Shown: positions 36,101 to 48,192, counted from the first letter of the stretch. The stretch is DNA of 64,000 nucleotides from Mycteria americana (GCF_035582795.1 NC_134365.1:39536135-39600134); one strand, 5' to 3'. Translations and numbers: made by a program. Notes: generated by a model not told the origin, from the sequence alone.

Positions 36101-39100
36101 TTCAGGCCTACTGACCTCAGCTGACACTGACTGATTGAAACCATTGGTTTTGCATCCCACTACTTCCTCCAATCAGACCTATTTAAAATGGAACATTTCA
36201 GTTTTCTTAAACCATTTTCCTTCTTTGTGTTCATTTACTTACTCTGTTTTCATCCCTGTTGTATCTGTGTGACTTCTGTAATAGCTAAAAATTGAGAGTA
36301 TTTATCTTTGTGTTTCAAACTTTCAGAAGATATAGTTTGCTGAAGTGGTTGAACTTGCCAGTGGCTGGATGTAAGCATGTGCATTGTATATACACTAGTT
36401 GTGAAGAGAGATTGAAATTGAAGATAGTTTTTCGTTTAAGTTAAAGAGTTTTGCTTTTAATTCAGACAGAGAAGAAATCCACTACCTGTCGTATTTCTTG
36501 CAGCTGTGAGTTGTGTGATCTAGCCTCTAGGGAAACTGTTGTCGCTTACTTTCAAGTGAAGTTTCATTGTTTGGTAGAATATAAGAGCATGGGAGAGCAT
36601 GGGTAGAAGGGGGGAAGATGCTGTTTTACACAGGCTTCATATAACAGGGCAGAGGTTTTGGCTGCAGTCTCTGCAATCACAGCAACCTTTGTTGCTAAGC
36701 AGGCTGTTGTGTATTGTACCAGGGAAAGGCTTTGTTTATTTTTTAAGAAAATTTGTGGCTTCACCCTAGGCTTACTCGAGTCTGCTTCCATTCCTGACTA
36801 TCTTTTTGGCTTATGGGAGAAAACATGAACTTATTTCCAACCCTTGTCCTCTTAATTTTCCTCTCCAAAGTCATTGCTTTCTCTTTTGAAGCCTTAAGTT
36901 CTTGCCTTGATGATTGGAACCTTTTTCTATTCACTCTCTCCTGCTTCATGATGGTGTTCGTACATCCACTTGACGTGCTGCGGTAGAGATTATCTTGCTT
37001 GCCTGCTGCTCTGCTCATGTAAATCCCCATGCGTCTGTGAGTCCCTCTCCCAGACTCGTCTCTGTCTTCTGCCTACCTCCATCTCTGTTCTTTCTTATTT
37101 GGCACGTATCCCTGCATTCTGCACTCTTCCTGTTTCTCTTGCAGTAAAGCGGTCTTAATCTTTTTCTCCTCCTGTCTAGTACTGCAACAACAACCCATTT
37201 ACAGTGCATGATTCAGTGCCCTCCCTTTTCAAGCCCTTTCTAAGATTTCCCTACAGCAAGCCTGTTTTCTTTTGCCACCAGGGATGAATGTCTATCCATA
37301 TACTTTTGCATCAGTCATTCATTCTTGATCTTAAAAATTTTAAATTTAAAAATTTAAAAAAATTAATTTACATTATAATGGAACAGAGATTCCTGGACTC
37401 TGTTAACATGAAGATCTGGTAGGTCACATGCTGCAAATTTTTATTGTGGGCAGCTGCTTTAAAGCAGGTAAAAACAAAGAAAATACTTTCCTATTGTTGT
37501 GTTTTCATGTAATAATGCCACAGAAATGCTGTCACATTTGAGTGGAAATAACTGTACAGTCATGGCCTGGACTTTGCTGTATCTAGATTTCTTTGGATGT
37601 TTCTTCTTCTTCTACATAAAACTTGTGTCTAGGGGGAATATGAAGCTATCTTAACTTTTTTGGGGGAGGGGTGGGACTCTGAAATTTGGGCTCCAACAGT
37701 TGGTGGCTGTGTTGTGGGGACCGCAGTACATCTGGGCGCATCTCTCGTGTACAGTTCAGCTTACCTGAAGGGTTCAGTTTAGGGTGCATTGACTGTCCTG
37801 TTTGGTTTCAACATGCGTAATACATGCAGGGTGTCCCAGAAGTATTCAGGCTCACCACACCTGCATAGGCCTGACAGGAGGAAAAAAAATTATGAATTGG
37901 TATCACTCTTGAGGCATAGTTCTGTCTGTGAAAATATTTGCTATATAGAGTCAAAGTTAACTTTTCAAAAAATAAGCTTATATGGAGCAGATATGACAGC
38001 AGTAAAAAGTCCAAATGGTGTGTTTTTTTCTACAGCTCTTGAGCCACAAGCTCTTTAGGACAAGGGCTTAGTCTTTTTCGGTGTATAAAACCCATAGTCA
38101 TAAGAAAACCGTTACGTTACATATAAAACAATAATCCTGCATTATTGTTATCATACTAATTAGCAGCTATTTTTAGTTCTGAACAGAGGAATGCTGTTGA
38201 ATTCATTTATCAAGGAAAAAAAGGCCTTTTGTACATTTGCTCAGGCTGTAGTCAACAAAATAGGCAGTGACGCGTGCTACACCTGATACCGTATACCTCT
38301 AGCATGTTGGACACAGTAGGGCTGAAATTGGCATGCCCAAAAATGCTGTAAAGAAAGGGGTATATAGTGTAACATTTATTCTTTAATTAAGTTACTACTT
38401 TGGAACACTATTTCTCCCTTGTCCTCATCTATGCAAAGTGATAGCAGATAAAGACATCTTATTCCTGTGCAGTATTTCGGCAGGCCATTGTGATTGCTTT
38501 ATTATTAAGATTCATTTTATAAACCTTTTTAGATTCTGATTGACAGCCAAATCTTTTTGTCTGGGGTTTTGCTCAAAATAAAATGATAATATATAGCTGA
38601 AGTGTGTGTCTGTCTTGGATAGTTTTATAGAGTGCTAATATCACACCAAGTGACTTTTACAAAGATGGGATATGATACAACTACATAATGTCTTGATGCT
38701 TTTAGAAGATAAAGTTGAGAAGAGGTATATGCTCTGGTGGTGTTCAATCCTATAGTCATAGTCTTGTACAAGGTCTTGAAACAGACCATTGCGTTGGCTG
38801 AATGTTACCGCAAAGGAACTGTCAGTTGGTTTGCCTTCTTGTTAGCAGGGTGGACTCAGTTTTATGCTACTTCTATGTTGTTACAGGTCTGTAGTCTAAA
38901 AATAGTAAGTTACTCTTCTACTTCTGTCCCTAAACCCATTTGTGAAAACAAAAAAACCAAACCCCAAATACTCCCACCCCCCCAAAAAAGTGGGATTTTT
39001 TTCCTTTTGCCTGGTGTCTCTATTTCAAAAGTTAGGTGAATGTTTTCGGCATAGCCGTCAGCTTCCATAGTCTAAGCAAACCAAAGTTAAAGCAAAATGG

Positions 39101-42100
39101 TAGTGGTGATTTTGAAGTTACGAAAAACTACTGAGAGAGGAAAAAAAACCCATTGTAATATTTGCTGTTTTGTAATTGATGTTGTCAGAAGATTCAGGAA
39201 GATTAGTTCTTTGAGTTCAAGCTTACCTGTTATTTCAATATGTTTTATGGTGAAATGTGTACATTAGTAAGGTTTTGAAGATGTGCGCTATAAAAATATG
39301 TAAATCTTAGGAGCTGTAGATGGGTCTGAGTACAGGCAGTAAAATATATAATAAGTAAGCTGCATAAGTGCATGCAGGTTACCAGCTGTGTCGGTTGTTG
39401 GTTCTGGAATTTACAGGCCCATCTGCAGAAGCAAAAGGGAGACGTGTTATAAACCTCTCAGGCTTATGGTTTCGCATGAAAGGCTGATGGAGCTTCTGTG
39501 TGCTGTGAACAGTTCGGTACTGGACTAAGAAGGCTGTAGTCCTTTGTAGCTTCCCAAGCCCATTAGTTGTGGTTCAGGGAACTTACAGCGTCACTGGTGA
39601 AGCCTGTGGAGCTTGTAAGCAGTGCAAGCCTGAACTTGACAGCAATCTCAGGCACCTGGTAGCCAGAAGTAGATAGGCAGAGCAAAGGGCTGGTGAGAAT
39701 CCAACCCTCATCCAGACTGGAAATAGAAGAAGAGGTGGTGATTCTTACGCAGGCAGTACCCTGAGATGGGGAAAATCCATTTTTCATATTGACTTTGTGA
39801 TTGTGATGTGTCCGATAGCTCTGAAACTCCTGTTGGGGTTTTTGAAAGAAAAGTGAGCTCTCTTCTGCCCCACAGCTTTTGGAATAGAGCCTGTGCTAAT
39901 TTGGTGTCTTTTCTTCCACAAAGAAAACCAGTGCTACTGTCTGCATCTGCATTTGCATTCCCAAGCAGCAGCTGACTGAAACAGGCAAAACCGGTCACTT
40001 TGGATTTGGGGTGAAGCTGGGATAATGCTGGTGATTTCATTCTGCTGCTTGGAAGAAAAAGCCAACCTGTGAGCAGCAAGAGAAACCATGAGGCTGCCTG
40101 AAGGTGCAAGAAGCAGAGCTACATGGTTTACACTTCAGAATGTGTTTGCAAACATGCTTTTAGGAAAAATAACTCTTCAGTCCCTGTTGAGAGTGGATAA
40201 ATGTTTGTTTTTTTCCAAGCCCTGATACAAAGCAAATAACTGAAGTTTTGAAGAATTCCCCAGTACATTTATTGAAACAAGCAGTGCTTAAGAAGGGCAG
40301 AAAATAGTTAACTCTGAAAACAGGTGACTCGAGTGAAAAAAAAAATTAATTCAAGTTGTGAACTGTGGCAATGAGTACTTGGGTTAAGAAATTCTTAAAG
40401 ATGGTTTTCTCCCCTATGCTCTTTCTTCCTCCTTGTCTATACGTTAGTATTGTCTACTCTCAGTTTGTCCAGATATGTTCTGCTTTGTTGTTCAACCAGT
40501 GCTGCAGAAGAAATGTTTGTACCTGGAATTTCCTAGCTTGAGTACTTGTAGTCTGTACAGTTACTCTGCTGCTTCATTGTGCATTTCTCACTTACGCAGC
40601 TTTGCAATACTGCATGTGCTGAACCTCCGACACATCTTACTAACTAGATCGGGGTCTTCTGAGATGCGTCATGTAGCAGCTCTTGGGGCCGAATTTTTTT
40701 TTTTTCAGTAACTGCTGTTTATATAGGAGATCAGGGCAACCTTCAGGAAACTGCTACTGCAGTGTGCTTCAAATTTGACCTGAAGGAATTCCCTGTAGGC
40801 ATGATAGGCTCGTTAAATCCCCTTGATGATTTAATTCCTGGAGCTTTTGAGACATCAAACTAGGAATGGAATTAATGTCAATATCCTGTATATCTTCACT
40901 GTGCTTAAATATTACAAACATCTTTGCTCTGAATTGCAGTTGTGTGGTAATGCTTTCTATGAGATTGATCAAATTTGATAGTGTGAGCCCAAATTGCTCT
41001 GCAAATAAACGTACACAGCCACACTGCAATGATGAAATAAAATGGACCAGTTACTCAACGTGAGTCCAAATGGAATCAGAAGAGCAGTGAACTCAGCAGA
41101 ATCAATCCCTGAGAGCTCTTGTTCTTACATTGTGTGAGTTTCAGAGCTGCAAATTTAAAAATATTATCCAAAGGTGAAGCTGGTGTCAAGCTGGCTACTC
41201 CTTGGGAACAAGTTACTGAATTTACAAAAACATGCTTCTGCCATATCAGACTGGTACCTTAACAGAAGCACAAAGTTACCTAGAGTCTGCGTTGCATGTC
41301 TTGGTTTTCTCATTAGGAAGCAGCACAGATTTCATTGCCTCATGTCACAGCACACAACTGTCATTTTCATTTCAGCAACCTTAAGTGAACAGGGAATGCG
41401 TTTTCCTTAGCTGCCTAGAAAAAATAAGGTTCAGATTAAAAGTGCTCTCAACCCTGGCTTGATCATCTGTCTGACAGTATCGGTGAACTTTTGGTTAGTA
41501 ATTTGGCATAAATATTAAGACTGGTGAATCAGCTGGAGAGACAGCAGGGGAATTCTTCCCACGTTTGTATAAGACCAGGCAGAAGACAAACTAATTATCC
41601 TCTACTTAACAGCGAATGAGGAATTCTAAGGACAGCTATTTTAGTGGCAAGTAAATGCTTGTAAATTTCTCATTGCTCCTTAAAAATAACAGGTTTTGAG
41701 CAATAGCCTTTTTCACACCCTGGTACTTCCAGTGTTTCTTTGCTTGAAAATGCTGAATGCTGCTGTTTATTCCCTTGTGAAAACTGTCAAGAACAAATGT
41801 AATTTCTAAAATCAACTAATCATTTTTTCCGTTCCTTTAAAATCAAGTTACTTGTATGTTCTTCAAGGCAAAGATTTTCTTTCCACTCAAGTCTGTATTG
41901 GGCCCCAAATCTCATCTTGGTTAAAAGTTATTGTAAGACTTGTTTGGGAAAGTGCTAAAGGATATGTGTATGCTTCATTGATCTGAATGCTGTGCTGAAT
42001 AGTGACTGTCTCCATTGCAAGCAGTGAATGGCATCTCTTGAACTTCAGACATGTGCAGGTTCTTTTCCTCTTTGTGCATGTCACAGCACATTCCTTACTG

Positions 42101-44221
42101 CTTAAAGTTGTATCTGGAGCTTTTGATATACAGCAAATTCAGGAACAAGTTAAAATCTTGATTTCTGAGAACAGGTGACTAGGAAAGCCTTAGCCATGTA
42201 AGTTCTAGCAGGCATTATATATTGATCTCCAGCATCAATAAAACTGCTAGTATGTTCTTTAAAGTCTAATTTAATGTCCCTCAAGCATACTTCTTGATGT
42301 TATAGGACTGTTGCCTTGAAGATTCCTTGGAGGAATTGTTAGCTTATCATGGTAGCACATCGGTGACTGCCTCGTTGCAAACATTTTAGAGAGTAATGAA
42401 AGTGGCATTTGAGAAACAAGGATCTGGAAAATTTAATAGCATCTAGCAGTGTCACAGTATATGTACTGTATTTTTTAGATTATCTGTAGACAGCTGACTT
42501 CTAAGAAGATACTTAGTTTTGAGGTGATTTAGGCAGGATGGCAGGTTGCAGAATGAATGATGAAGCATAGAGTTCATGCCTTTCTTGTTAACTGGGTATG
42601 TATTTATTTTCAATTTTAGGTTGGAGGCAGTAAGCACACAATGAATGAGCACCTCCATGTTGGTAGCCATGGACAAATCCAGGTTCAGCAGCTGTTTGAA
42701 GACAATAGTAACAAGAGGACGGTTCTGACGACACAGCCAAATGGACTTACAACGCTAGGCAAATCTGGATTGCCAGTGGTTCAGGACAGACAGTCAGAGA
42801 GTGCTCACAGACGACAAGGGAGCTCCAGCTCTTTAAAATCTACAGATGGAACAGGGAAGGTGAAAGCCTCCGTTATGACACCAGAGCAGGCAATGAAGCA
42901 ATACATGCAAAAATTAACAGCTTTTGAGCATCATGAGATTTTTAGCTACCCTGAAATATACTTTTTGGGTCCAAATGCAAAGAAGCGGCAAGGTGTGATT
43001 GGTGGTTCAAACAATTGCGGGTATGATGATGACCAAGGGTCTTATATACAAGTACCCCATGATCATATTGCGTACAGGTATGAAGTCCTGAAAGTTATAG
43101 GGAAAGGAAGCTTTGGGCAGGTGGTGAAGGCCTACGATCACAAGATGCATCAGCATGTGGCACTAAAAATGGTGAGAAATGAAAAACGTTTCCACCGCCA
43201 AGCTGCGGAAGAAATTAAGATCCTGGAGCATCTCCGGAAACAAGATAAGGATAACAACATGAATGTTATTCACATGTTGGAAAACTTCACATTCCGCAGC
43301 CATATCTGCATGACATTTGAATTGCTGAGCATGAACCTGTATGAATTAATAAAGAAAAACAAGTTTCAGGGCTTTAGCCTGCCTTTGGTCCGCAAGTTTG
43401 CCCACTCAATTTTACAGTGCTTGGATGCTTTGCACAAAAACAGAATCATTCACTGTGACCTTAAACCTGAGAACATTCTGTTGAAGCAACAGGGTAGAAG
43501 TGGTATTAAAGTGATTGATTTTGGCTCAAGTTGTTATGAGCATCAGCGTGTCTACACTTACATTCAGTCACGTTTTTACCGTGCACCTGAAGTCATCCTT
43601 GGTGCTCGTTATGGGATGCCCATAGATATGTGGAGCTTGGGCTGTATTCTAGCAGAGCTTCTCACTGGTTATCCACTTCTACCTGGAGAAGATGAAGGAG
43701 ACCAGCTGGCTTGTATGATTGAGCTATTGGGCATGCCTTCTCCAAAACTCTTAGATTCATCCAAGCGAGCCAAAAACTTCGTGAGCTCTAAGGGTTATCC
43801 CCGCTATTGCAGCATCACAACCTTGTCTGATGGCTCTGTAATACTTAACGGTGGACGCTCTCGGAGGGGAAAACTACGTGGCCCACCAGAGAGCAGAGAA
43901 TGGGGTAATGCATTAAAGGGATGTGATGATCCCCTGTTCCTTGACTTCTTAAAACAGTGTTTAGAATGGGATCCTGCTATCCGTATGACACCCAGCCAGG
44001 CTTTGCGGCATCCCTGGCTAAGGAGACGGTTGCCAAAGCCTCCAACTGGGGAAAAGGCCTCGGCGAAGAGAATTGCAGAGAGCACTGGTGCTATAACGTC
44101 GATTTCCAAGTTACCTCCAACTTCAAGCTCGGCTTCAAAACTGAGGACTAATTTGGCACAAATGACAGATGCCAATGGGAATATTCAGCAAAGAACAGTG
44201 TTGCCAAAACTCGTTAGCTGA
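33111..44221 (+). CDS. DYRK2: DYRK2, dual-specificity tyrosine-phosphorylation-regulated kinase 2 (three coding exons joined)
   Basis: The join 33111-33165, 33950-34086, 42620-44221 gives 597 residues, against 601 in human. DYRK kinases autophosphorylate an activation-loop tyrosine while folding, then phosphorylate Ser/Thr on substrates; DYRK2 acts in the p53 response, cell-cycle control, Hedgehog signalling, proteasome regulation and as a scaffold for the EDD/UBR5-DDB1-VPRBP ligase (family knowledge). Visible in the product: a Ser/Pro/Gly-rich N-terminus with TGPPSP; the DYRK homology box at about 166-181 ([16 protein letters not shown]); a basic KKRQ at 185-188; kinase domain about 218-531 with glycine loop GKGSFG (225-230), catalytic Lys247, HCDLKPEN with Asp344, DFG with Asp364 and the YTY loop with Tyr378. 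All catalytic residues are intact. Splice phases agree, and both the MLTRKPS start and TVLPKLVS end match the vertebrate protein. No neighbouring gene shares the window. Confidence 0.96.
33166..33949 (+). other. DYRK2: DYRK2 intron 1 (784 bp, inside the CpG island)
   Basis: A GT...AG intron with donor GTAAGG and acceptor CTCTCCGCAG. Its first half is very GC-rich. An AT-richer patch with ATTAGCTTTTAATGG lies near 33813. Open frames through it are composition effects. Confidence 0.88.
33950..34086 (+). CDS. DYRK2: DYRK2 coding exon 2
   Basis: A 137-bp exon between acceptor TCTCCGCAG and donor GTGAGC. It encodes the Gly/Ser/Pro-rich N-terminal segment that ends [12 protein letters not shown], with TGPPSP near its middle, as in the vertebrate long isoform. 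A competing AG four bases downstream (33952-33953) would break the frame, so 33950 is chosen as the first base. It ends on a codon boundary. Confidence 0.92.
34389..34406 (+). repeat. C18 homopolymer near the start of intron 2
   Basis: Eighteen C, followed by AGCCCCCCTTCAG. The pyrimidine tract plus CAG resembles a splice acceptor, but there is no conserved coding sequence after it. Confidence 0.9.
35597..35852. repeat. Imperfect tandem duplication of about 120-136 bp in intron 2
   Basis: Copy 1 (35597-35732) and copy 2 (35733 to about 35852) both begin GTATTTTTATAC and share, in the same order, GTGCATGTGT, a TA-rich core, GATGAAGT.CTTATG.AAGCA and CAAGC.TTA.ATT. Indels in the TA-rich core change the offset from 136 to about 120 bp. 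The divergence suggests an old event. Confidence 0.8.
37331..37370. repeat. TTTAAA-rich low-complexity tract
   Basis: Alternating A- and T-runs (AAATTTTAAATTTAAAAATTT) make a near-palindromic AT tract inside intron 2. Confidence 0.75.
42620..44221 (+). CDS. DYRK2: DYRK2 coding exon 3 (kinase domain and C-terminus, to the stop codon)
   Basis: The exon opens with GTT GGA GGC AGT AAG CAC ACA and then ATG at 42641, the start of the 526-residue short isoform known for DYRK2. It contains the DYRK homology box, the entire CMGC kinase domain and the C-terminal tail, and ends at TGA 44219-44221. The activation segment carries [14 protein letters not shown] with the autophosphorylated tyrosine (Tyr378 of the long form, Tyr307 of the short). 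The HCD motif in place of HRD is normal for DYRKs. Having the whole catalytic unit in one exon is typical of DYRK2 and not a sign of retroposition, because two upstream spliced exons match as well. Confidence 0.98.
   Translation, partial: VGGSKHTMNEHLHVGSHGQIQVQQLFEDNSNKRTVLTTQPNGLTTLGKSGLPVVQDRQSESAHRRQGSSSSLKSTDGTGKVKASVMTPEQAMKQYMQKLTAFEHHEIFSYPEIYFLGPNAKKRQGVIGGSNNCGYDDDQGSYIQVPHDHIAYRYEVLKVIGKGSFGQVVKAYDHKMHQHVALKMVRNEKRFHRQAAEEIKILEHLRKQDKDNNMNVIHMLENFTFRSHICMTFELLSMNLYELIKKNKFQGFSLPLVRKFAHSILQCLDALHKNRIIHCDLKPENILLKQQGRSGIKVIDFGSSCYEHQRVYTYIQSRFYRAPEVILGARYGMPIDMWSLGCILAELLTGYPLLPGEDEGDQLACMIELLGMPSPKLLDSSKRAKNFVSSKGYPRYCSITTLSDGSVILNGGRSRRGKLRGPPESREWGNALKGCDDPLFLDFLKQCLEWDPAIRMTPSQALRHPWLRRRLPKPPTGEKASAKRIAESTGAITSISKLPPTSSSASKLRTNLAQMTDANGNIQQRTVLPKLVS
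42641..44221 (+). CDS. DYRK2: DYRK2 short isoform (alternative start at Met72)
   Basis: The frame from ATG 42641 to TGA 44221 encodes 526 residues beginning [10 protein letters not shown]. The human short isoform (528 residues) starts at the equivalent MNDHLHVGSH. Context at this ATG is good (ACA ATG A, A at -3). Whether birds use it through an alternative first exon, leaky scanning or reinitiation cannot be seen here. Confidence 0.65.
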   Translation: MNEHLHVGSHGQIQVQQLFEDNSNKRTVLTTQPNGLTTLGKSGLPVVQDRQSESAHRRQGSSSSLKSTDGTGKVKASVMTPEQAMKQYMQKLTAFEHHEIFSYPEIYFLGPNAKKRQGVIGGSNNCGYDDDQGSYIQVPHDHIAYRYEVLKVIGKGSFGQVVKAYDHKMHQHVALKMVRNEKRFHRQAAEEIKILEHLRKQDKDNNMNVIHMLENFTFRSHICMTFELLSMNLYELIKKNKFQGFSLPLVRKFAHSILQCLDALHKNRIIHCDLKPENILLKQQGRSGIKVIDFGSSCYEHQRVYTYIQSRFYRAPEVILGARYGMPIDMWSLGCILAELLTGYPLLPGEDEGDQLACMIELLGMPSPKLLDSSKRAKNFVSSKGYPRYCSITTLSDGSVILNGGRSRRGKLRGPPESREWGNALKGCDDPLFLDFLKQCLEWDPAIRMTPSQALRHPWLRRRLPKPPTGEKASAKRIAESTGAITSISKLPPTSSSASKLRTNLAQMTDANGNIQQRTVLPKLVS

Positions 44222-44482
44222 GTTTGAAGAACCCAATGCTGTTAATATGAGAGATACAATGTGGCTGAGCCTTATTTGTATGAAAAAGTAGCTCAGATAT
44301 ACATTTTTATTTGCTCAATAACTTTATTCATTTGTATCTTTCAGCACTCATTTTAAATGTAAGAAATGTTGATTTTGTTTTTATAAAAACACGGGGACAA
44401 TGCTTTAAGTTTTTATACTTATTTTTTAAAATGTTTGTCTTCTACAGTACAATTAGCCTTACTGTAACTAGTGTGACACAGT

Positions 44483-44488
44483 AATAAA
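44483..44488 (+). terminator. Proximal polyadenylation signal (AATAAA)
   Basis: AATAAA lies about 260 bp after the stop codon, in GTAATAAACATCAG. Use here would give a short 3' UTR lacking all of the downstream elements. Confidence 0.4.
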
Positions 44489-44792
44489 CATCAGTGGCAG
44501 GCCACTGGTTACAACATGACTGTCATGCATTGCAGCGTGGTGTCAAAGGTATTAACCTTTCTCTTCCATGGTTCATATTAGGTTTCACCTGGGGTAAATT
44601 TGTAAGACTCTACCTTTTGGATTTTATGGGTATGGGTCTTGATTCTGCAAACACTCACACCTATGCCTGACTGGACGCCAGGGAGAATACTCAAAGAAAT
44701 ACAGTTAAGCACCTGTAAACTTGTAATTTGAAGTGGAGCCATAGCATGTTACATTGTCATTTTCTGTATGGTAGCCCAGAGAAAGTAGTAGA

Positions 44793-44816
44793 GACTGTAT
44801 CACTAATGATACAGTC
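44793..44816 (+). ncRNA. Perfect RNA hairpin in the DYRK2 3' UTR
   Basis: GACTGTATCA (44793-44802) and TGATACAGTC (44807-44816) are exact reverse complements around the tetraloop CTAA. In the transcript this forms a 10-bp stem without mismatch. It is a cis-element candidate and too short for a microRNA precursor. No known protein-binding stem class was recognised. Confidence 0.6.
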
Positions 44817-45993
44817 ACCTCCTGTGGAATGCTTTCTCTATTCAAAAGTAATGTTTTTTGATTAAAATGAGCATTTAAATATAATGCAAAAAATAAGAAC
44901 TTCCAGGGCTAAAATGACTCTCTTACCTTGCATGCTGTGTGGTAGAGTGAGAGGAATGGGCAGTCTAGAAAGAATGAATATGGAAGTGTGTCTGTTCCTC
45001 TAAATCTGAAAGTGACTGATGAGTTGGTAAAGCATATAAGGTATATAACAATGAGCATTCACACTGGGCTTCTCCCCCCTCCCCCTCGTTTTCTTTTCTC
45101 TCCTAATGTGCAGCTTGGTCTCCCTAAATCACATAGGCAGAAGTGCTCGTTCTGTCAGTTTTACACTGTAACTTCCAGACTGTTATGCTACATGGATTTT
45201 ACAGATTGCTTTTATTTCTTCTGACAATGTTTGTCTGAGCAATTGTGACCTCTCTGGTACATTTACACTTCAGATCAAATCTGCGTGTAGGGGCAAACGC
45301 TATGTTACTACATTGCTTTCTGTAGAAAAGTACTTCACCTTAGACAGCATAACTGTAGATGGAAAGATCCCCAGTGGAAAGCTTTTCAGTTGGCAGACGC
45401 CATCCTAGATACTTTCTAATAAGGGAGAATTACCAAAGGAAAGTGAAATGTTTGGAATTTGATTTGGTCTTTGGTATTTGTAGCTGAAAATTAACTTTGA
45501 AGGAACAGTTAGAGATATGTGTGGGTTTGTTCATGTGTGTGTGTGCTAATGCTTGGTTTTTCTTTTTTACTTTTAACTGCATTCATGGAAGAAAGATGGT
45601 CTTTACTGAGGAATAAGATCTAGACCTATGAGAGAAATATTCACGCGTTGTAGCATGTTTTCAACAGGAACAGTTTGAAATCTAAGATCAGTATTTCATC
45701 ACATACAATGGCTGTGGTCTACACTGGACGTATAAAACATATGAAAAGGGAATTTAATACAAAGTAGAACATAATCTAGAAGGGTTTATAGATGTTAGAA
45801 CAAGACATACTAGAACGGATTGCATTAAACCTCAATAACTTTACTATAAGCAACATTTATATGCACAGATTGTACTGAGTTACTTGTACAAATTATGAAA
45901 AATACTTAAAGCATGGTCCCCTGAGAGGCCAAGAAAGTTTCCGGTTAAGTTCTCCTTCATATTCATTACTTTACCACTTACAGCTTAATTTTT

Positions 45994-46012
45994 TTGGTTG
46001 GTTGGTTGGTTG
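45994..46012. repeat. (TTGG)n short repeat
   Basis: Four tandem TTGG units after a T-run, inside the predicted 3' UTR. Confidence 0.8.
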
Positions 46013-46291
46013 ATTTTTAATTTAATGTAAGACTGGGGGAGGGATATAAATGCAAAATGACAGAATTCTCAGGAAACATATCGCTTAACTTCTTGCCAAA
46101 AAGTCAACACCTAAAGAAGCTCCAAAAATAATTTCTGAGTAGAGGATGGTATTTGTTGATTGATAACTGTAAAAATTAGAGCATCAATCAACCATTTTTC
46201 TTACTTTTTTTAAAAAAAAGATTGTTTCCTGCCTCTAGTCAAATTAAATTATTTAGTGTTAAATGTTCACAACTTTATACAATGTGTGTAA

Positions 46292-46299
46292 GTGCAATA
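46292..46299 (+). promoter_or_regulatory. miR-25/32/92-type target octamer (GTGCAATA)
   Basis: GTGCAATA is the full 8-mer match to the seed of the vertebrate miR-25/32/92/363 family. A single octamer is expected by chance about once in 65 kb per strand, so in a 4-kb UTR it is suggestive only. Confidence 0.35.
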
Positions 46300-46946
46300 T
46301 GTAAACATGTGTGAAATCATGTTAAAAATGAAATATAGTAATACAGCTAAGAAAAGTGGCTTTTGGAATATAAATATCCAGTAAGTTATGGTCAGTAAAT
46401 TCTAAGTCTGGAAAAGAGATATATTAATTTTCATATGAAATTAACTGACTCTCATGACTGTGGGAATACAATACTGTGTATTTTTCTACAGTAACTGGGA
46501 ATCTTTACTTCCTCCACCGCCTACTTGGCTTTACCACTCCTTTCTACCTTAACTCTTCAGCAAAAGTTAGGAAATAGGGATGCTTATGTTAGGGGCAGAA
46601 GAAGAATCACCTCCCTTAATATATTTTAAAGGGAACATTGATACATGTCCCTGCCTTTCATGGCAATTTAAGGTGAAAACATTCATAATGTTAATGGGTC
46701 ATTAATGGGCTAAAACCACTAAATTTTCTTTTTCATGTAACCAGTTCTTAATGCCAATAATGCATTTATGATCCACCTTCATAAATGCTACCGGAAACTT
46801 TAAGGCCAAAATATAGTGTGCAGAGCTATTTTTTTAACCCAGATACAGTGCAACTTCCTCTATACTAAAGGAGCAGCTACATCAAGGTTTTTAAGTGGTG
46901 TCGCTGCTTTTTATTGTAGCTTATTTATACCTGTAAAAAAGGAGCT

Positions 46947-46965
46947 GGGGGGGGGGGGGGGGGGG
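46947..46965 (+). repeat. G19 homopolymer in the DYRK2 3' UTR
   Basis: Nineteen consecutive G, followed by AAGG, in otherwise AT-rich UTR. Long G-runs form quadruplex structures, and such tracts also vary in length or are mis-sequenced. Confidence 0.85.
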
Positions 46966-47540
46966 AAGGATGTTGCCTCTTGCTTTGATGTGATTTTATT
47001 CTAAGGGCTCTGATAATTAGGCTGATAGAAGTTGGCTTGGAAGCAGTGCTTAGTCTCACATGTTACCATTGTCTGGGGATGTCTGAGCTATTTTCAGATT
47101 TAGTAATAGCACAGTGTTGTCTTGTCTTTGGTTGCAGTCTCACTTGGCTCAGTTTCTTGCACCACTGGAGTGTTCATTACCACTTAAGTGTATTGGAACA
47201 ACAGAGTGATGCAAGATGTGTAGATTAACAATAGAGGATGGATTGTGCCCTTGGTGTTAACAATGTGCCTTTTGTTACAAATGCCGTGTTGTAGGGCATG
47301 CATCTTGGCCTCTTTAACCCTTTGAATACCGGATAGTAGGGATGAAATCTATTTTTAAATTCTATACCTGTCTTAAAACATCCTGTAGATGATCGAGGCC
47401 TTAATAGAGACAATAAGGCAATCCAATCACACTGCTAGGCTGGAGAGGACACTCTGTTCTTGTAGTATGTCTTGTTAAGGGGTTAAAGATGGCCCTTCCT
47501 CATTGGTTGTACTTTAACATCAAATTGATTTTTTTTTTTA

Positions 47541-47546
47541 AATAAA
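47541..47546 (+). terminator. Internal polyadenylation signal (AATAAA)
   Basis: AATAAA after a T-run, followed by TTTTTGTTACGGTG. It is a possible intermediate 3' end. Confidence 0.3.
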
Positions 47547-48174
47547 TTTTTGTTACGGTGACAGTAGACATAAATCAACTGTATTTGTAAAAATTTACCT
47601 CAAACTCTTTAGTTTTATAGTGTGATTTAATCCCAGGGCATTTGGTATGAACCAAAGTGCATTCCTTTTATATGTGCCTGGCTCTTATAAAGGTGGCCAG
47701 GGATTTTTACAATTTGGGTGCAAGGCACTTAAGCCACTTTTAACTTGGTGGGTGGTTTGGAGTTATAAATGACTTCATGGGAATGTTGAAAACACTTTAG
47801 ACATAAGTAGCATCGGGCAATATTAGAATCTTTGGGAAAGGGTGTGCATTATTTGATGCTCTCCATTTTTTAGTATTATTTTTTCCATCAATAATATTTG
47901 TGATAAGTACAAAAAGAACTCTTTTTCCAGTCAGCAAAGATTAGAATATTGCCCAGCGTAATGCTATGGTAGCATTTAAATAAAATAACATTTGTGAATT
48001 ATTGTTTCTAGGGGCTTGTACATCTCTGCTAAAAATTGTAATTACTCAGTTCAACTGCTACAATTACGTCTAAGCAGTAGCTTGGGTTTTTATTGGGCAA
48101 CGACTTAGACACGTGACTGTAATATGCTGCAACTGTGTGTACTGAAAACGTGAAAAATGATTGAATGTGGACTG

Positions 48175-48192
48175 TGTATATATGTATGTATA
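48175..48192 (+). promoter_or_regulatory. Pumilio-like elements near the distal 3' end
   Basis: TGTATATA at 48175-48182 matches the Pumilio consensus TGTANATA and is followed by TGTATGTA and TGTATAAT, near-matches in the same tract. It lies about 190 bp before the distal polyadenylation signal. Confidence 0.4.

Larger units (their letters stand above)
34087..42619 (+). other. DYRK2: DYRK2 intron 2 (8533 bp)
   Basis: Donor GTGAGC at 34087 and acceptor TTTTCAATTTTAG ending at 42619. Apart from the GC-rich first 200 bp, an 18-C tract and an old tandem duplication, it is AT-rich and shows no exon, no CR1 and no LTR that I recognise. Confidence 0.88.

Noticed and set aside
36761..37030. Lys/Arg-rich 89-codon minus-strand frame in DYRK2 intron 2, possible retropseudogene
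   Set aside because: The charge comes from a CT-rich plus strand. There is no poly(A) tail, no target duplication and no match to a known protein.
42641..44221. DYRK2 as an intronless retrocopy
   Set aside because: Two upstream exons with matching phases and the conserved MLTRKPS start join to it through canonical GT/AG sites. There is no poly(A) tail or target duplication, and a CpG island promoter is present.
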